A DNA stretch of 64,000 nt from Paenibacillus cremeus (lineage in GTDB: Bacteria > Bacillota > Bacilli > Paenibacillales > NBRC-103111), in contig NZ_VNJI01000003.1 in NCBI RefSeq assembly GCF_007786445.1, positions 62,001 to 126,000 on the forward strand, in the 5' to 3' direction. Made by a program: the position numbers and the translations under genes. The notes beneath the pieces were generated by a model. That model worked only from the letters and a program-made list of their open reading frames with translations. It was not told the origin of the DNA and searched no databases. Below, one piece after another: positions 52,568-61,119 of this stretch (positions are counted from its first letter, which is position 1; every line of letters starts with the position of its first letter).

Positions 52568-52709
52568 ACTTATCATAAATCTGGACAAACTCCAGCAAAC
52601 AAGATGTCACACATTGAAGCCGCGGATTGTCTTATTTAGTGTAAGAAGAAACGATCTTGAATATACTAATTGACAAAAAAATGAAGGGAAAATGACAATA
52701 TGGAAATGA

Positions 52710-52862
52710 GACTCGATTAGAAAGTTCGTCCTGATTCTTTGCAAACCCTTTTCGGAAGCCGTAACCAAAATTTCGGATGCGGGCGTGCCACAGGATTTGT
52801 TAACAGATCGCCAAATCGAACTCCTTGTGCATTCATGTACGGGGAGCTATCGTATTCAGTGA
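52710..52862 (+). pseudogene. Coding-like remnant before the YjjG-like gene
   Basis: Between two stops a 50-codon stretch without a start reads like real protein, for example ISDAGVPQDLLTDRQIELLV, then HSCTGSYRIQ. I do not recognise the family. It ends 11 bases before the next start codon. It may be the tail of a lost gene. The remaining bases from 52568 to 52709 show nothing I can name. Confidence 0.35.
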
Positions 52863-52873
52863 CGGGAGGAACC

Positions 52874-53557
52874 ATGAGCTACAAGATCCTGCTATTTGAT
52901 TTAGATGATACACTGCTGGATTTCGGTGCGAATGAAAGGGAATCGTTAGCCCAATTGTTCCAGCAGCACGGATATGCTTTTACGGATGAGTTGTTTCAGC
53001 TCTACAATTCTGTCAACAAACAATTATGGACCGAATACGAAAATGGAAATATGGCACTAGACGCCGTGCTGAACTCCAGATTTTCAGAAACGATGCTGAA
53101 GCTAGGGGAAGTCGTCGATGGGATGGTATGGGAGTGTGAGTATCGGGAACTATTGGGTGAAGGAAACCAGCTGCTGATCGAAGGCGCTTTGGAAGTCTGT
53201 CAACGTTTATCTGCTACCCATCGGCTGTTTGTAGTCACGAATGGTGTATCCCGCACGCAGATCAAACGATTGAAGCAGTCGGGGCTGTATGATTTTTTTG
53301 AAGACATCTTTGATTCACAAAGCATCGGCCATCAAAAGCCTTCTACTAAATTTTTTGATCACGTGATGAGTCATATTTCAAATTTCAATAAAAAAGAAGC
53401 GCTTGTCATTGGAGATTCGTTAAATACGGATATTAAAGGCGGACTTCGGTCAGGCATTGATACTTGCTGGATCAACAGAACGATGAAGAAAAGCCCGGCA
53501 GACATTCAAAGCACGTATACGATCTCGAGCTTAGCGGAGTTATTTACGATCCTGTGA
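52874..53557 (+). CDS. HAD-superfamily phosphatase, YjjG/YfnB-like (noncanonical nucleotidase)
   Basis: This 227-residue HAD hydrolase carries motif I LLFDLDDTLLDFG (nucleophile and acid/base aspartates near the N-terminus), motif II VVTNG, motif III Lys in GHQKPS and motif IV VIGDSLNTDI. The alpha-helical cap and length match the YjjG/YfnB nucleotidases that dephosphorylate pyrimidine monophosphates. ATG 52874 has GGGAGGA three bases upstream; the longer open frame to 52739 lacks a ribosome site and is not family-like. Confidence 0.9.
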   Translation: MSYKILLFDLDDTLLDFGANERESLAQLFQQHGYAFTDELFQLYNSVNKQLWTEYENGNMALDAVLNSRFSETMLKLGEVVDGMVWECEYRELLGEGNQLLIEGALEVCQRLSATHRLFVVTNGVSRTQIKRLKQSGLYDFFEDIFDSQSIGHQKPSTKFFDHVMSHISNFNKKEALVIGDSLNTDIKGGLRSGIDTCWINRTMKKSPADIQSTYTISSLAELFTIL

Positions 53558-53673
53558 AGAACATAGCTATTATTCGTGTACACATTCATTGCAGTATTAA
53601 GCGTAGTAATTATGTTAATAGGCATGGAGCTTGTTCCTTTCAGTATGTTTTGATGAAGTTTGTACTTATCTAC

Positions 53674-53702
53674 TTGACACGAATGTATGGGTGGTATAAC
53701 AT
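53674..53702 (+). promoter_or_regulatory. Promoter of the T-box/leuA unit
   Basis: A perfect TTGACA (53674-53679) is followed by TATAAC after 15 bases (53695-53700) or TAACAT after 17 (53697-53702). It lies just before the T-box leader. Confidence 0.55.
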
Positions 53703-53724
53703 TAACACAAATATTTCAAAATAC

Positions 53725-54005
53725 GTTGAAAAGGAATAGTATGGTTTTCTAAGCGAACAGAGAGCTGTTGGTCGGTGCGAAACAGCCGTGGAGAAGATCG
53801 GAACTCGCCTTGGAGTTGCTCGCTGAACTGGTTCAGTAGGTGGAGCCGGAACCTGACCGTTATCATCAGGAGGATACAAGGGTTGTCTGTTTTTATAAAC
53901 CCGTATCCGTAGAGTGCATGCCGGCGATGGCATGAATTCGGAGTGGTACCGCGTAAGATATCAAAGTCTTTCGTCTCTGTATATTGGAGATGAAGGGCTT
54001 TTTTT
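53725..54005 (+). ncRNA. T-box riboswitch leader of leuA
   Basis: The conserved stem I signatures are present: AGCGAACAGAGAGC, GGTCGGTGCGAAACAGC and the 3' specifier-loop stretch GAACTGGTTCAGTAGG (53825-53840). The T-box proper is GGAGTGGTACCGCG at 53940-53953. A terminator follows (stem 53963-53977 with 53987-54001, then a T-run to 54005). Uncharged tRNA pairing with TGGT would favour the antiterminator. Reading the specifier directly after GAA gives CUG (Leu), which fits leuA; a one-base shift would give UGG (Trp). Confidence 0.92.
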
Positions 54006-54062
54006 GTTACCTCCGATCATTTCCGGGTCGGCGCAGATAAATTGATGAAGGGAAGAACATTC

Positions 54063-55730
54063 ATGAAAAACGTTGATAAGTACGCAAGAGGCTATTTTAT
54101 GCCGCCGAAGACCAGCTTGAAATGGACGACGAAGGAATATATTACAGAGGCTCCGACCTGGTGCAGCGTTGACCTTCGTGACGGCAATCAGGCGTTAATC
54201 GTTCCGATGAATTTGGAGGAAAAGCTGGAGTACTTCAAGCTCCTTGTAGATATTGGATTCAAAGAAATCGAAGTGGGTTTTCCCGCAGCATCGGAGACGG
54301 AGTTTACCTTCTTGCGCACCTTGATCGAGCAGAACTTGATCCCGGATGATGTAACCATCCAAGTGCTCACCCAATCCAGAGAGCACATTATCCGCAAAAC
54401 CTTTGATTCGCTCAAGGGTGCAAAAAAAGCCGTAGTGCATTTGTACAACTCGACATCCGTAGCGCAGCGTGAGCAAGTATTCCGTAAATCCAAAGCAGAA
54501 ATTATCGACATCGCGGTCAGCGGCGCGAAGCTGCTGAAGCAGTGTGCGGAGGAAACCGAGGGTAATTTTCAGTTCCAGTACTCGCCGGAAAGCTTTACAG
54601 GGACCGAAATCGATTTTGCACTGGATATCTGTAACAGCGTGCTCGACGTATGGCAGCCGACGGCAGAGAACCCGGTCATCATCAATCTTCCTGCAACGGT
54701 ATCCATGTCGATGCCTCACGTCTACGCCAGCCAGATCGAGTATATGAGCGAGAACTTGAATTTCCGCGAGAATGTTATTGTGTCGCTCCATCCGCACAAC
54801 GATAGAGGAACCGGTGTGGCGGATGCCGAGCTGGGCGTACTGGCTGGAGCTCAACGCGTCGAAGGTACATTGTTTGGAAATGGGGAAAGAACAGGGAACG
54901 TAGACATTGTCACACTGGCTTTGAACATGTACTCGCACGGAGTCGATCCAAAGCTGAATTTTGACAACATCCCTGGAATCATCTCCGTGTATGAGCGATT
55001 GACCAAAATGAGAGTGAGCGAGCGTCACCCGTACGGCGGCGAGCTTGTATTCACCGCGTTCTCCGGTTCGCATCAGGATGCCATTGCCAAAGGGATGAAA
55101 TGGCGCGAGGACGAGAAGCCAGCCAATTGGTCGGTTCCTTATCTGCTGATCGATCCGAAAGACATCGGCAGAGAGTACGAAGGCGATATAATCCGCATTA
55201 ACAGCCAGTCTGGCAAAGGCGGCATCGGATACATTCTGCAGCAAAAGTACGGCCTTGATCTCCCAGCGAAAATGCGTGAACACTTCGGTTACTGCGTGAA
55301 AAACGTATCGGATCAGCAGCAAAAGGAACTGATGCCGGAAGAAATTCAAAATATTTTCATGAAAGAATATGTAAATATCAACCAACCGGTCGAGTTTGTT
55401 AAATACCGCTTTAGTGACAATGAAGATTTCCAAACCATCGTCACGATCCGAACTGGCAATGAAGTCAAGGAAATTACCGGCACTGGAGACGGAAGACTCG
55501 ATGCGATCAGCAATGCGCTGCAAACCGATCTTGGGTTGAATTACTCCGATTTGGTCTATAAGGAGCACGCCTTGGAAACCGGCTCTAAGTCACAAGCGGT
55601 TTCTTATATCGGAATTAAAGCTTCCAACGGCAGCGTATATTGGGGCTGCGGCATCGACGTAGATATTATGACCTCCTCGGTAAAGGCTCTGTTCAGCGCT
55701 GTGAACCAAATGAGCCGCTCCAACGTGTAG
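54063..55730 (+). CDS. leuA: 2-isopropylmalate synthase, long LeuA2 form
   Basis: This 555-residue enzyme joins acetyl-CoA and 2-ketoisovalerate in the first committed step of leucine synthesis. The catalytic barrel opens with SVDLRDGNQAL and carries the metal-binding VSLHPHNDRGTGVADAELG and LFGNGERTGN. The C-terminal regulatory domain, about residues 425-555, probably senses leucine. Its start KYARGYFMPP and its length match the type 2 LeuA (yeast-like) rather than the 510-residue Bacillus form. ATG 54063 follows AAGGGAAG. No other leu genes are adjacent, and the T-box controls it alone. Confidence 0.95.
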   Translation: MKNVDKYARGYFMPPKTSLKWTTKEYITEAPTWCSVDLRDGNQALIVPMNLEEKLEYFKLLVDIGFKEIEVGFPAASETEFTFLRTLIEQNLIPDDVTIQVLTQSREHIIRKTFDSLKGAKKAVVHLYNSTSVAQREQVFRKSKAEIIDIAVSGAKLLKQCAEETEGNFQFQYSPESFTGTEIDFALDICNSVLDVWQPTAENPVIINLPATVSMSMPHVYASQIEYMSENLNFRENVIVSLHPHNDRGTGVADAELGVLAGAQRVEGTLFGNGERTGNVDIVTLALNMYSHGVDPKLNFDNIPGIISVYERLTKMRVSERHPYGGELVFTAFSGSHQDAIAKGMKWREDEKPANWSVPYLLIDPKDIGREYEGDIIRINSQSGKGGIGYILQQKYGLDLPAKMREHFGYCVKNVSDQQQKELMPEEIQNIFMKEYVNINQPVEFVKYRFSDNEDFQTIVTIRTGNEVKEITGTGDGRLDAISNALQTDLGLNYSDLVYKEHALETGSKSQAVSYIGIKASNGSVYWGCGIDVDIMTSSVKALFSAVNQMSRSNV

Positions 55731-55743
55731 AGATGTTTTAATG

Positions 55744-55770
55744 AGCCCATAGCTTTATGGGCTTTTTCTT
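55744..55770 (+). terminator. Intrinsic terminator after leuA
   Basis: AGCCCATA pairs with TATGGGCT around a four-base loop, followed by T. Confidence 0.88.
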
Positions 55771-55809
55771 TTTTGTATAAAGCGCACAAAACAGGGCCAT
55801 GGATTTTCT

Positions 55810-55920
55810 GGAATCAAACTGTTATCGCATCCGAGCTGCGAAAGTGCTCACAAGTTCTATGAAAAACGCGGGTACGAGTTTACAAAAGACCAGAAAAATT
55901 TTATAAAAAGGCTATGTTAA
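55810..55920 (+). pseudogene. GNAT acetyltransferase C-terminal remnant
   Basis: A 36-codon stretch up to a stop reads GIKLLSHPSCESAHKFYEKR, then GYEFTKDQKNFIKRLC. The S-H-P-S-x3-A-H-x-F-Y-E pattern is the C-terminal motif B of GNAT enzymes. The rest of the domain is absent. Apart from this, the gap from 55771 to 56042 shows no gene. Confidence 0.6.
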
Positions 55921-56042
55921 TTCTTATTGTTAATAATTGAGAGTCAGAGTCAGTAACGGAGAACACTTTAGCTGAAATACACGCCGCAATGGCGTTTTTT
56001 TTTTGTGGCTTAAGTGTCTTTGCATCGATTTTGCATGTTTTA

Positions 56043-56073
56043 TTGACTTAGAGCGCGCTCTAAGATGTAAACT
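56043..56073 (+). promoter_or_regulatory. MerR-type promoter with 18-base palindrome
   Basis: TTGACT (-35, 56043-56048) and TAAACT (-10, 56068-56073) are 19 bases apart, the over-long spacing of promoters that MerR proteins activate by twisting DNA. The perfect palindrome CTTAGAGCGCGCTCTAAG (56047-56064) fills the spacer. Confidence 0.82.
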
Positions 56074-56079
56074 TATTCT

Positions 56080-56475
56080 ATGGAAAAATATTTAAGCATA
56101 CAAGCTATTTCTGACCTTACCGGCATCACCGCACACACCTTGCGTTACTATGAGAAGAACGGTCTGATTCATGCGATTGCCAGGGGGTCTAACGGTCGCC
56201 GCCAATATTCTGCAAACGATCTAGCGTGGATTCGTTTTTTGGTAAGGCTTCGAACAACAGGAATGACCATTCGGCAAATGCAACGGATCGCTGACTTAAG
56301 AAGACAAGGTTCCTCTACAACCAAAGAAAGGAGAATTCTGCTGGAAGCCCACAAGAACAAGTTAGCGGAACAGATCGAGAGGCTTCAAGAACATTATGAA
56401 GTCATTAACGAAAAAATAGAAATTTACCGTCAATGGGAATTAGAAAACCTACAACTGGAGGTAATGGAACCATGA
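56080..56475 (+). CDS. MerR-family transcription regulator
   Basis: This 131-residue regulator has the N-terminal winged helix SIQAISDLTGITAHTLRYYE, then KNGLI and wing residues around RGSNGRRQYS. A long dimerisation helix occupies the C-terminal third (about residues 80-120). No cysteine metal site is present, so it belongs to the organic-effector or redox branch. The start codon lies six bases after the -10, so the mRNA may be leaderless, and no ribosome site is visible. It overlaps the next gene by four bases (ATGA) and should control it together with itself. Confidence 0.92.
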   Translation: MEKYLSIQAISDLTGITAHTLRYYEKNGLIHAIARGSNGRRQYSANDLAWIRFLVRLRTTGMTIRQMQRIADLRRQGSSTTKERRILLEAHKNKLAEQIERLQEHYEVINEKIEIYRQWELENLQLEVMEP

Positions 56476-57242
56476 ACTCATCGTATGAAATCGGAAAAAA
56501 ACGGTTTCAAGAAACTGATGAAGCAGGTATCCAAGGTGTCATAAATGGTTTAAGTGACGTATCCCCTCACATCAGTAGATATATTATTGAGATTTTCGGG
56601 CAACTTTTTAGTAATCCCGTACTAAGCTATCACCAAAGAGAAATGATCGTGATTTCTGCGTTAATCTCATTAGGTGATACTCCAAGTCAACTCAAATGGC
56701 ACATGAACTTCGGCTTAAAAGTGGGGCTTACGCCGAACGAAATTATAGAAATTGCCACACATTGCATTCCGTTTTGTGGCTTCCCTCGTGCTCTAAATGC
56801 GGTTGGCGTTGCAAAGCAGCTTTTTGCTGAACAAAATATCGAAGTAAACATCGAGGACGAGTTACTACAAATTATAGAAGAACGACGAAAAAGAGGCTTG
56901 GCAAAGCTTCAAGAAATTGACGGCAAACATGGCGAAGCTGTTGCTGATTCGCTTGCCGATATTGCCCCTCTATTAGCAGAACAGATCATCGATTTTACAT
57001 TCGGTGAAATCTATAGCCGCTCAGGATTAAATCCTAAACAACGTCAACTCGTTACTTTAGGAGCCTTAACCGCTCAAGGTGGATGCGAGCCTCAGTTGCA
57101 CGTACATATCAACGCCGCTCTTCGTGTAGGTTTAACGAAAGAAGAAGCGGTTGAAGCCATACTACAATGCTCACCTTACACGGGCTTCCCAAAAGTTTTA
57201 AACGCGATAAAAGTTGCGAAAGAGATCTTCTTCTCGCATTAA
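56472..57242 (+). CDS. Carboxymuconolactone decarboxylase (CMD) family protein, tandem domains
   Basis: This 256-residue protein carries two CMD domains. The first is at about 25-115 (LSYHQREMIVISALISLGDT and HMNFGLKVGLTPNEIIEIAT). The second is at about 150-250 (LNPKQRQLVTLGALTAQGGC and HINAALRVGLTKEEAVEAIL). The cysteine positions (THCIPFCGFPRA and LQCSPYTGFPK) do not form the classical AhpD C-x2-C, so peroxidase activity is doubtful. GGAGGTAATGG lies before the ATG. It is translationally coupled to the MerR gene, a common pairing in stress-responsive MerR operons. Confidence 0.9.
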   Translation: MNSSYEIGKKRFQETDEAGIQGVINGLSDVSPHISRYIIEIFGQLFSNPVLSYHQREMIVISALISLGDTPSQLKWHMNFGLKVGLTPNEIIEIATHCIPFCGFPRALNAVGVAKQLFAEQNIEVNIEDELLQIIEERRKRGLAKLQEIDGKHGEAVADSLADIAPLLAEQIIDFTFGEIYSRSGLNPKQRQLVTLGALTAQGGCEPQLHVHINAALRVGLTKEEAVEAILQCSPYTGFPKVLNAIKVAKEIFFSH

Positions 57243-57323
57243 CTCTTTCACGAATGTTAGGTCCGATAAGAGCTTCCATGCGGCGATCTCAATAGAGCAG
57301 ATAACGAAAACTAAATTCCATGA

Positions 57324-57482
57324 ACCAATGACATTTTTCCATTTATATCTTATTTGGCGATTCTCATATGCATTGGCATATTCATGTATGCGGATGATGT
57401 GAAACCCAATGATGAAGTCCTGAAGACCATGAAGGAACGGTTATTCATTGAGCTGAACAAGTTAACTAACGGACAACGGTAA
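57324..57482 (+). pseudogene. Membrane-protein C-terminal remnant
   Basis: A 52-codon stretch between stops reads FPFISYLAILICIGIFMYAD, one membrane-spanning segment, then DVKPNDEVLKTMKERLFIEL and a short tail. It looks like the end of a transporter, perhaps of an amino acid permease, but this is weak. There is no start or ribosome site. The bases from 57243 to 57323 show nothing else. Confidence 0.3.
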
Positions 57483-57483
57483 C

Positions 57484-57552
57484 AATAAAACAGCTGCTGT
57501 CTAAGGACTTTACTTTCCAGTCCAAGACGGCAGCTGTTTTTATACAACTTAA
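57484..57552. terminator. Bidirectional intrinsic terminator
   Basis: A 15-bp stem (57488-57502 with 57535-57549, one G-T pair) has A-rich bases on the left and T on the right. It serves the minus-strand RidA gene, whose last codons it overlaps, and transcripts from the left. Confidence 0.8.
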
Positions 57553-58013
57553 TCGCGAATCTCCACAATCAGCTCGATTTCCACCGGCGTGTGAAACGGA
57601 AGCTCGCTGGTGCCGATGGCCGAACGAGCGTGCCTTCCGTTTTCACCGAATACATCCACGAGCAAATTGGAGGCCCCGTTCATGACGTACGGCTGATCGG
57701 CAAATCCGGGCGCGCTGTTCACAAACCCCAGCAGCTTCACAATGCGGACGACGCGGTCCAGATCGCCAAGATAACCCTTCATCACAGCTAAGCAGTTGAT
57801 AATCGTCTGCCGTGCGGCGGCTTGACCTTGCTCAATGGTTATGTCCGTCCCGAGCTTGCCCTCATACATCAGCACGCCTTGAATGCGGCAATCTTGCCCA
57901 GACAAATAAATCAAATTACCAGTACGGCTGCAGGGGATATACGTAAACCTAGGTTCGGGTGCAGGTGGGAGCTCAATTCCTAGCTCCAATAATCGTTGTT
58001 CGATACGTGCCAT
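57549..58013 (-). CDS. RidA-family protein
   Basis: This 154-residue member of the Rid family contains the [17 protein letters not shown] and [20 protein letters not shown] segments and a C-terminal [13 protein letters not shown]. Its length and the LPPAPEP start resemble the subgroup of larger Rid proteins rather than archetypal 125-residue RidA. RidA proteins hydrolyse reactive enamines and imines released by PLP enzymes. ATG 58013 has GGAGG 13 bases upstream, a long spacing. It follows the PLP enzyme gene by 34 bases, which fits clearing imine by-products of that enzyme. Confidence 0.88.
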   Translation of the reverse strand: MARIEQRLLELGIELPPAPEPRFTYIPCSRTGNLIYLSGQDCRIQGVLMYEGKLGTDITIEQGQAAARQTIINCLAVMKGYLGDLDRVVRIVKLLGFVNSAPGFADQPYVMNGASNLLVDVFGENGRHARSAIGTSELPFHTPVEIELIVEIRD

Positions 58014-58047
58014 AATGGGACGTACACCTCCATAATGTGATATGCTG

Positions 58048-59157
58048 CTATTCGAGCATCCCGCGTGCAAGCACGGGAACGGTCTCCGCCAAATCCCCTC
58101 GAACAAGGATGACCTGATTGTGCAAATTGACGGTGCTGCAAATGTGATTCGGGATAATGCGCAGCGTATCGCCAACGCGTATTCCGGCATCCTGCGCAAG
58201 CGGTCCCAGCCGGAGCATCCCGTGCTCCTCGGTCATCCGCTCAAACACGGCATCCTCGAAGCCGATCACCTGACCGAAGCCGGTCAGCTTTAAGGGCTCT
58301 GTGTTCGGCTGCACGTCGGTGGCGAACGTTTTGCTGCCGCCATCGATGATCGCCAAGTCAGCCGTAGGCCGGCTGACAACCGTCACCAGGACGCTGCCAG
58401 CGCAGTCCTCAAGGGCACAAACCCCGTACTTGACCTGCATCCGGTCATGAAACACGTACGTGCCGGGGCGGATCTCCGTCACGCCCTCAACTGCAGCGGC
58501 GTAGGCCGAAGTCGGCGTCGAGCCGACACTGACATCCGCGATCGGGATGCCCTCCGCACGCAGCTTCTCGGCCAGAGCCGCCATAACGCGGCCTTCTTCT
58601 TGGCCGGCCGCAGCCCGATCCAGTGTCGGTCGACCATCGAGGAGCGGCCCGCGGAACGTGTAGGTGCCCGTGAGCTGAAGATGAGGCAGCTGATGAATCT
58701 GTTTCGCCAGGCCTACGGCCTGCTCGTATGGGATGCCGGTTCGGTGCAAGCCCGTGTCCACTTCAAGCCTGACCTGCAGGACGTGGCCGAGCCGAGCGGC
58801 AGTCTCAGACAAGCGAACCGCTCCTTCATAGCTGTCGACGCCTAGAATCAGCTCGATGCTGCGGCTTAACGCTACCGCACGCTCAATCTTGGCAATAGCA
58901 ATAAGCGGGTAGGCGATAAAAATCCGCTGCACTCCATGGCTCGCCATTACCTCGGCCTCTGATACTTTCGCCACCGTGATGCCGCATGCTCCAGCGTCCA
59001 GCTGCATCTGGGCGATCCGAGGGATTTTGTGCGTCTTGGCATGCGGCCGAAGCTTCACGCCATGCTGCTTCGCTACCTCGGCCATGGTTTGGATATTTCG
59101 TTCCATGGTCTCCACATCGATAAGCAAACAGGGCGTATTTAATCCATCCAATGTCAT
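58048..59157 (-). CDS. PLP-dependent D-threonine aldolase / D-serine dehydratase-like enzyme
   Basis: This 369-residue enzyme has an alanine-racemase-like PLP barrel followed by the DSD1-type metal domain. The PLP lysine is expected in RPHAKTHK (Lys41). LEVDTGLHRTGI and VSVGSTPTS match cofactor-phosphate and substrate regions. The C-terminal PNHICSTVNLHNQ supplies the His and Cys metal ligands of D-threonine aldolases. It should cleave D-beta-hydroxy amino acids or dehydrate D-serine. ATG 59157 has AAGGTGA five bases upstream; an in-frame ATG at 59184 is the alternative. Confidence 0.9.
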   Translation of the reverse strand: MTLDGLNTPCLLIDVETMERNIQTMAEVAKQHGVKLRPHAKTHKIPRIAQMQLDAGACGITVAKVSEAEVMASHGVQRIFIAYPLIAIAKIERAVALSRSIELILGVDSYEGAVRLSETAARLGHVLQVRLEVDTGLHRTGIPYEQAVGLAKQIHQLPHLQLTGTYTFRGPLLDGRPTLDRAAAGQEEGRVMAALAEKLRAEGIPIADVSVGSTPTSAYAAAVEGVTEIRPGTYVFHDRMQVKYGVCALEDCAGSVLVTVVSRPTADLAIIDGGSKTFATDVQPNTEPLKLTGFGQVIGFEDAVFERMTEEHGMLRLGPLAQDAGIRVGDTLRIIPNHICSTVNLHNQVILVRGDLAETVPVLARGMLE

Positions 59158-59351
59158 GCTGCTCACCTTATCCACTCCTCTCATAATACAGACTCCAATC
59201 GTTTAGTTACGGACAGGCTCTAGCAGAACAGATATACCCCTTACTTAAAAGGATAGTTGCAGCTGTAATAATATGTCAAGCGTGCTGAAAGACAAAAGCG
59301 TTAATTGCTTCCGAATCCATAAGAGGGACAGAAGATATCTCATAAAATGTC

Positions 59352-59387
59352 AAAAAGTCGAACTCCCAATTGGAGCTCGACTTTTTT
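59352..59387. terminator. Orphan terminator-like hairpin in a divergent gap
   Basis: AAAAAGTCGAACTCC pairs with GGAGCTCGACTTTTTT with one mismatch. It lies between two divergent genes (starts at 59157 minus and 59516 plus), where no coding transcript should end. It may close a short untranslated RNA. The rest of the 358-base gap holds a TATAAT at 59454-59459 that may be the -10 of the next gene. Confidence 0.65.
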
Positions 59388-59515
59388 ATGTTTTAAAGAA
59401 AGAAATTCTAAGCTTTTATTTATAAATGGAAAATATGATAAATAAAATGTATTTATAATATGATGAGGTTCAGTCTCAAGCGATCGAATCCGTTATAAAT
59501 GAGGACTGATATCAT

Positions 59516-60559
59516 ATGAGCTATCCCAGCTTAAGGGAAATTGAAGTCTCCAGAGGAGTCGCAATCCTGGGCGTTCTGATGATCCACGTCACTGCACAAG
59601 CGCTAATGGATACGCCGATTGAAAGTCGGACATACGCTATTTATGCAGCTTTGAACCGAGGGGGACACTTTTCCGTTCCGACCTTCATCTTCTTGAGCGG
59701 ACTCGTTTTATTTTATCGTTACTTTGAGGAGTGGCAGAACGACCAAATCTTCGCCTTTTACCGGAAAAGGCTAAAGTATGTTTTCATTCCGTATGTATTC
59801 TGGTCCACATTTTATTTTTTCTTTAACCACGCGTTTGAACCCAATGGCAATGGGTCCCTACGCGCGTACTTAATGGATTTGCTCACGGGGAGAGCCGAGT
59901 ACCATTTGTACTACATCATCCTCATCATTCAATATTATTTGCTGCTTCCCGTACTTTTTGCGCTGCTTAAAAGGGTGAACCTTCACTACAGCCTGCTTAT
60001 TATCGGAAGTGTGGCGATTCAAGCCCTAATTGGCCTTTTGAATCATCAGTATCATTGGATTGAAAACGAATCGATCGTATTTACTACGTATCTCGAGGCC
60101 TTTGTCGTCGGATGTATAGCAGGCAAGAACTATCAGGCCGTCAGTACCTGGATTCGAACTTATTCTCCTTGGCTTCTGTCATCTGCACTACTCTTTATGC
60201 TGCTCCACCTGATCATCGCCGAACTGGAACTAGCAGGGCACCCAATACATGCTGCGATCAAAGAAATCGTTGTGCACTTATACTCCATACTCGCGGCACT
60301 AGCTGCCATCTATATTGGAGCTTTAACTTGGCCCAAATCATCTACATTATTAAGCGCGTATGGCAAGTGTTCTTTAGGAATATACTTTATGCACCCGGCT
60401 TTACTTTTTCTGGCGAAGCAGTATATGCAGTTTCCATACTCATCGGCGTTATATCATCCAAGCATTGGGATCAGATTACTGATCATTCTAACCGTTCCTT
60501 TAGGCTTGGTGATCGCATGCAAAAGGGTGAAATGGGCATGGCTTATCTTCGGAAAGTAA
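59516..60559 (+). CDS. Acyltransferase family 3 membrane protein
   Basis: This 347-residue integral membrane O-acyltransferase has about ten membrane segments. The family's start REIEVSRGVAILGVLMIHVT includes the conserved Arg and catalytic-type His. The FIFLSGLVLFYRYF and FIPYVFWSTFYFFF segments are typical of the bacterial acyltransferases that modify cell-wall or capsule sugars. It is a single gene; the only candidate promoter element is the TATAAT at 59454. The acceptor is unknown. Confidence 0.9.
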   Translation: MSYPSLREIEVSRGVAILGVLMIHVTAQALMDTPIESRTYAIYAALNRGGHFSVPTFIFLSGLVLFYRYFEEWQNDQIFAFYRKRLKYVFIPYVFWSTFYFFFNHAFEPNGNGSLRAYLMDLLTGRAEYHLYYIILIIQYYLLLPVLFALLKRVNLHYSLLIIGSVAIQALIGLLNHQYHWIENESIVFTTYLEAFVVGCIAGKNYQAVSTWIRTYSPWLLSSALLFMLLHLIIAELELAGHPIHAAIKEIVVHLYSILAALAAIYIGALTWPKSSTLLSAYGKCSLGIYFMHPALLFLAKQYMQFPYSSALYHPSIGIRLLIILTVPLGLVIACKRVKWAWLIFGK

Positions 60560-60798
60560 GAGCATCCTTAGGTACGTGGGAAGCGTACTTCTGACGGCAT
60601 AAGCCAGCCGGTAATTTTCGATTCTCCACAAAATGGAAGCCTGTCAAAAAGATATAATCTTCTTCGGTAGCAAAATAATGAATTTTATTACAATTCAAAC
60701 AATAAAACACGAGAAATCACTCCAAATCGATATAGTTCCGCTATCATAATTATTCGACAATAAACGACGATTTGTGACTTAATTAACAAAGGGATGTA

Positions 60799-61065
60799 AT
60801 GAATTTTGGAAATGAAGACCGAGAAACAAAAAATGTTAGCTTGCACCCGCTAAATCCATTCGAACGTGTAGCTGGGGCAGAGTATGGAAAACCGGTAACG
60901 ATTGGCAGCAATGTATGGATCGGAGGAAGGGCAGTTATTAATCCAGGGGTTACGATCGGAGATAACGTGGTTATCGCTTCCGGAGCCGTAGTAACCAAAG
61001 ATGTTCCCGACAATGTCGTCGTAGGAGTCAATCCGGCCAAAGTAATAAAGCACATCGAGCTCTAA
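60799..61065 (+). pseudogene. Maltose/galactoside O-acetyltransferase, C-terminal half only
   Basis: 88 codons cover the last coils of the left-handed beta helix: [20 protein letters not shown] holds the HPL segment with the active-site His, then [20 protein letters not shown] and [13 protein letters not shown]. Complete enzymes have about 185 residues, so roughly 100 N-terminal residues that build the acceptor site are lost. The ATG has a weak GGGATG before it, so a short product is conceivable, but it is best read as a truncated gene. The preceding 239 bases are AT-rich with no gene seen. Confidence 0.8.
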
Positions 61066-61078
61066 TCGATTTTGTTAA

Positions 61079-61114
61079 CGAAAAGCCGCCTTGCGACATC
61101 TCGCAGGGCGGCTT
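61079..61114 (-). terminator. Intrinsic terminator of the peptide transporter gene
   Basis: A 14-bp stem (61083-61096 with 61101-61114, one G-T pair) has its T-run on the minus strand side. It therefore ends the gene at 61120. Confidence 0.8.
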
Positions 61115-61119
61115 GGTTG

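Noticed and set aside
54195-55568. A 457-codon open frame on the minus strand inside leuA
   Set aside because: It lies fully within a certain gene, has no ribosome site and no recognisable domains; it arises from codon bias.
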